A stretch of 64,000 nt of DNA, taken from contig JAFYLH010000006.1 in NCBI GenBank assembly GCA_017537175.1, forward strand, positions 152,896 to 216,895, read 5' to 3'. Below the pieces are notes generated by a model that saw nothing but the letters and a program-made list of their open reading frames with translations, was not told the origin of the DNA and made no database searches. The number at the start of each line of letters is the position of its first letter. Positions within the stretch are counted from its first letter, which is position 1. The DNA is from Clostridia bacterium (GTDB lineage: Bacteria > Bacillota > Clostridia > Oscillospirales > CAG-272). Positions 61,664-64,000 of this stretch are shown one piece after another. Both the position numbers and the translations under genes were made by a program.

Positions 61664-63463
61664 ATGCGCAAGATTTCATTAAAAAGATGGGCACTTGTCA
61701 GTCTTGTTATAACTATGGTATTTTTTGCATTTGCATGCTTTAGTTATGCTGACGGCGATACACCCATTCCCGAAACCACCTTTGTTGCATTGAACGGCGA
61801 CGAAGAAGAAACCGAGTTTGATCTCACAGATGGAGATTCCGCATTGGAATATGTTGAGGCGTATGCAAAAAACATCAATGAGGACAAAAACTTTGACCAG
61901 CATGTTGATACTGCGGTTAAAAAGGTAAGAGAGACTGTACCCGCTTATGCAACCATATGGTCACTTGTACCCCCTGTTATAGCAATAGTACTGGCTCTGA
62001 TAACAAAGGAAGTATATTCATCTCTGTTTATCGGTATACTTGCAGGCGGTGTTATATATGCTAACTTTAACTTCGAGACCACGGTAGTGCATACCTTTAG
62101 TGACGGCTTTGTTTCAAGTATAGCTGACAGCTATAACATAGGTATTCTTATATTCCTCGTTCTTCTGGGCGCTATGGTTGCCATGATGAACAAGGCAGGC
62201 GGCTCAAAGGCATTTGGTCGCTGGACTGCAAAGCATATCAAATCAAGAGTAGGCGCGCAGCTTGCAACTATTCTTCTCGGCTGTCTCATCTTTATAGATG
62301 ACTATTTTAACTGTCTCACAGTAGGCTCTGTTATGCGTCCCGTAACAGATAAGGCAAAGATATCCCGCGCTAAGCTTTCATATCTTATCGACGCGACCGC
62401 AGCTCCCGTATGTATTATAGCACCTATTTCTTCCTGGGCGGCAGCAGTTGCAGGCTTTGCAAAGGGCTCAGGAGCACAGGACGGTATGTCCCTCTTTATC
62501 AGTGCTATTCCTTATAACTTCTATGCAATTCTTACTATCGTTATGATGGTATTCCTTGCAATTGCAGCATTTGACTTTGGTCCTATGAAGAAGCACGAGG
62601 AAAATGCAAAGAACGGCGATATCTTCACAACCGGTATGGAGGAAGCGGTTGAGGAGATGGAGGGAAGTGATAAGGGCAAGGTTATAGACCTTATTATTCC
62701 CGTTGTGTTCCTTATCATAAGCTGTGTTATCGGAATGATCTATTCCGGTGGCTTCTTTACGGCAGGCTCAGACGGATTTAAAAACTTTGTTACTTCATTC
62801 TCTAACAGTGATGCTTCTGTCGGTCTTGTTTACGGTTCATTTGCGGCTGTTATATTCACAGTTGTATATTATCTCTGCCGTAGAGTTCTCAACTTCAAGA
62901 AATGTATGGAATCTATCCCTGAGGGCTTCAAGGCAATGGTTCCCGCAATTATGATCCTTTGCTGTGCATGGACTCTTAAGGCTATGACAGACAGCCTTGG
63001 TGCAAAGATATTCATTTCCAGACTTGTAGAAGGCTCAGCAGGTTCTCTTCAGGCATTCCTTCCCGCAATTATATTCCTTGTGGCTGTAGCTCTTTCCTTC
63101 TCTACAGGTACATCCTGGGGTACATTTGGTATTCTTATCCCCATCGTACTCAGCGTATTCGGTGCAGAAAGCGGCGATATCACTATCATTGCGATCTCTG
63201 CTTGTATGGCGGGTGCGGTTTGCGGCGACCACTGCTCACCTATCTCGGATACAACTATTATGGCATCGGCCGGTGCACAGTGTAATCATATGAACCATGT
63301 ATCCACACAGCTGCCTTACGCACTTACAGTAGCAGGTGTATCCTTTGTATCTTACATCATTGCAGGCTTTGTTCTTAAGTGGTACTTCGCACTTCCCATT
63401 GCTATAGTGCTTATGATCGCAACACTTTTTGTTATCAAGGTTGCAACAAAGAAAAAGGCATAA
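61664..63463 (+). CDS. NhaC/Na+-H+ antiporter-superfamily transporter, probable lysine transporter
   Basis: 599 residues. A signal-like first hydrophobic segment (ALVSLVITMVFFAFACFSYA) is followed by an acidic extracellular stretch of about 75 residues and then ten or more membrane helices. Family features are LLGAMVAMMNKAGGSKAFG, FIDDYFNCLTVGSVMRPVTD near residue 210 and the late TGTSWGTFGILIPI and GDHCSPISDTTIM motifs near 485 and 525. The family comprises ion and amino-acid antiporters. The lysine riboswitch in front marks this copy as the LysW-like lysine transporter predicted for Firmicutes; direct evidence for the substrate is lacking. AGGAGG at 61654-61659 precedes the ATG. Confidence 0.88.
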   Translation: MRKISLKRWALVSLVITMVFFAFACFSYADGDTPIPETTFVALNGDEEETEFDLTDGDSALEYVEAYAKNINEDKNFDQHVDTAVKKVRETVPAYATIWSLVPPVIAIVLALITKEVYSSLFIGILAGGVIYANFNFETTVVHTFSDGFVSSIADSYNIGILIFLVLLGAMVAMMNKAGGSKAFGRWTAKHIKSRVGAQLATILLGCLIFIDDYFNCLTVGSVMRPVTDKAKISRAKLSYLIDATAAPVCIIAPISSWAAAVAGFAKGSGAQDGMSLFISAIPYNFYAILTIVMMVFLAIAAFDFGPMKKHEENAKNGDIFTTGMEEAVEEMEGSDKGKVIDLIIPVVFLIISCVIGMIYSGGFFTAGSDGFKNFVTSFSNSDASVGLVYGSFAAVIFTVVYYLCRRVLNFKKCMESIPEGFKAMVPAIMILCCAWTLKAMTDSLGAKIFISRLVEGSAGSLQAFLPAIIFLVAVALSFSTGTSWGTFGILIPIVLSVFGAESGDITIIAISACMAGAVCGDHCSPISDTTIMASAGAQCNHMNHVSTQLPYALTVAGVSFVSYIIAGFVLKWYFALPIAIVLMIATLFVIKVATKKKA

Positions 63464-63482
63464 CTTTATACTAACACTAAAT

Positions 63483-63510
63483 AACCCGGGCTCGGCTCGG
63501 GTTGTTTTTT
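63483..63510 (+). terminator. Terminator after the transporter gene
   Basis: AACCCGGG pairs with CTCGGGTT (one G-U) across CTCGG, followed by T7. Confidence 0.88.
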
Positions 63511-63830
63511 TATGTACAGAAAACTGTTTCATCTCGTGTGATTTGTAAAGCTAAACTAACGAGCGCTTTTGCTAATGCAACTCACCCCTTTTTTGATTGG
63601 GTGTGCGGGGCAACACACTCTCTTCTTTTATATTATTTTATTTCTATTTATTTTATTTTATTTTATTTGTGTACTTAATGCAGCTTTAATGGGAGTTTAT
63701 GTTACTTTAACGGGAGTTTCTGCAACATTTACCCGGTTTTCTGCAGCAGAAACTATTTGCGGAGGTTTTCTCTCTGTTAATATTATACCATACCCACCAA
63801 CAAAAATTAAAGGGTATCACCCCATATAAA
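63511..63830. other. Gene-free AT-rich intergenic stretch
   Basis: No credible gene. It contains a low-complexity run of ATTTT units (63640-63668) and two similar lines with GGGAGTTT. The only open frame (63569-63829) is hydrophobic because of the T-rich run and lacks a ribosome site. Confidence 0.7.
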
Positions 63831-63858
63831 AATGACGGATTCATAAGAATCCGTCATT
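63831..63858 (-). terminator. Terminator for a minus-strand gene beyond the right edge
   Basis: AATGACGGATTC (63831-63842) pairs perfectly with GAATCCGTCATT (63847-63858). On the minus strand it is followed by TTTTTATATG, so it probably ends a gene entering from the right. The 140 bases between it and the window edge show no recognisable protein end on the minus strand. Confidence 0.65.
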
Positions 63859-64000
63859 ACAGACTGTCGAAAAAGTCGGTCGGACGTGTTGAAAAAACAT
63901 ATTTTCAGGACATTTCTCCAACCAACGAACAGTTGTTATATTAATGACTATATCTACTAATATAGTCTGATAAGTATTCAAAAGTGGTGTATATGTCGAA

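Noticed and set aside
61486..61743. Plus-strand open frame of 85 codons before the lysine transporter gene
   Set aside because: It lies across the lysine riboswitch and its terminator and overlaps the transporter start.
63569..63829. Plus-strand open frame of 86 codons near the right edge
   Set aside because: Hydrophobicity stems from a T-rich low-complexity run; no ribosome site, no promoter and no motif.
63859..64000. IS element end or C-terminus of a minus-strand gene
   Set aside because: A terminator on the minus strand suggests a gene to the right, but no frame gives a recognisable protein end, and no inverted-repeat partner is visible in the window.

Overview
The window looks like a chromosomal segment of an anaerobic, fermentative Firmicute, most likely a gut or rumen Clostridium-class organism close to the Ruminococcaceae/Oscillospirales. 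The signs are strong GGAGG ribosome sites, near-consensus TTGACA-17-TATAAT promoters, THF and lysine riboswitches of the Firmicute type, an oxygen-sensitive electron-transfer gene set ([FeFe] hydrogenases, Hdr/Flx proteins) and surface proteins with S-layer homology, InlB-type and BspA-type repeats. No rRNA, tRNA, CRISPR array, phage or intact transposase was seen.

Layout. 1-372: start of a tRNA-dihydrouridine synthase gene (minus strand, cut by the window edge). 557-5556: complete liv ABC transporter (livK-H-M-G-F). 5696-7682: C-terminally shortened MocR/PdxR-type regulator and pyridoxal kinase. 7798-10224: S-layer-type surface protein with a C39-like domain. 10363-12872: MATE exporter and a lipid/diacylglycerol kinase. 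12911-23718: complete branched-chain amino acid operon (ilvB-N-C-D, leuA-C-D-B, ilvE) behind a leader peptide and attenuator. 23743-28807: accessory stretch with a DUF4143 ATPase, a hypothetical gene, a second MATE exporter on a probably leaderless mRNA, a DUF2284 protein and an aminotransferase. 28999-34454: BspA-like leucine-rich surface protein and two XRE regulators, one of them fused to a polymerase-dead remnant of PolC. 34712-36765: folT-folC under a THF riboswitch. 36871-37791: LysR regulator.

37871-57396 is the energy-metabolism core, in two consecutive operons. The first (38115-44630) carries an APH-like kinase, two thioredoxin-fold [2Fe-2S] proteins, a PAS-linked sensory [FeFe] hydrogenase, a SpoIIE-type phosphatase, a catalytic-type [FeFe] hydrogenase and a malate-dehydrogenase-like enzyme. 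The second (44837-57348) reads as one transcription unit: a second malate-dehydrogenase-like enzyme, fumarase, HdrB, HdrC, HdrA, MvhD/FlxD, two iron-sulfur Flx-type subunits, FlxA, fumarate reductase iron-sulfur and flavoprotein subunits, and an AspT/SucE-type exporter. Gene by gene this is oxaloacetate to malate to fumarate to succinate to export, with an NADH-oxidising, HdrA-based flavin-bifurcating module where a membrane anchor would normally be. I infer a soluble, electron-bifurcating fumarate reductase that couples fumarate reduction by NADH to ferredoxin reduction; the neighbouring hydrogenase would vent the ferredoxin electrons as H2. Rex-like operator sequences sit at both promoters.

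57420-61360: large surface protein ending in a sialate O-acetylesterase domain and sharing an unnamed ~85-residue repeat with the protein at 28999. 61437-63510: lysine riboswitch and NhaC-superfamily transporter (probable lysine transporter). 63511-64000: no convincing gene.
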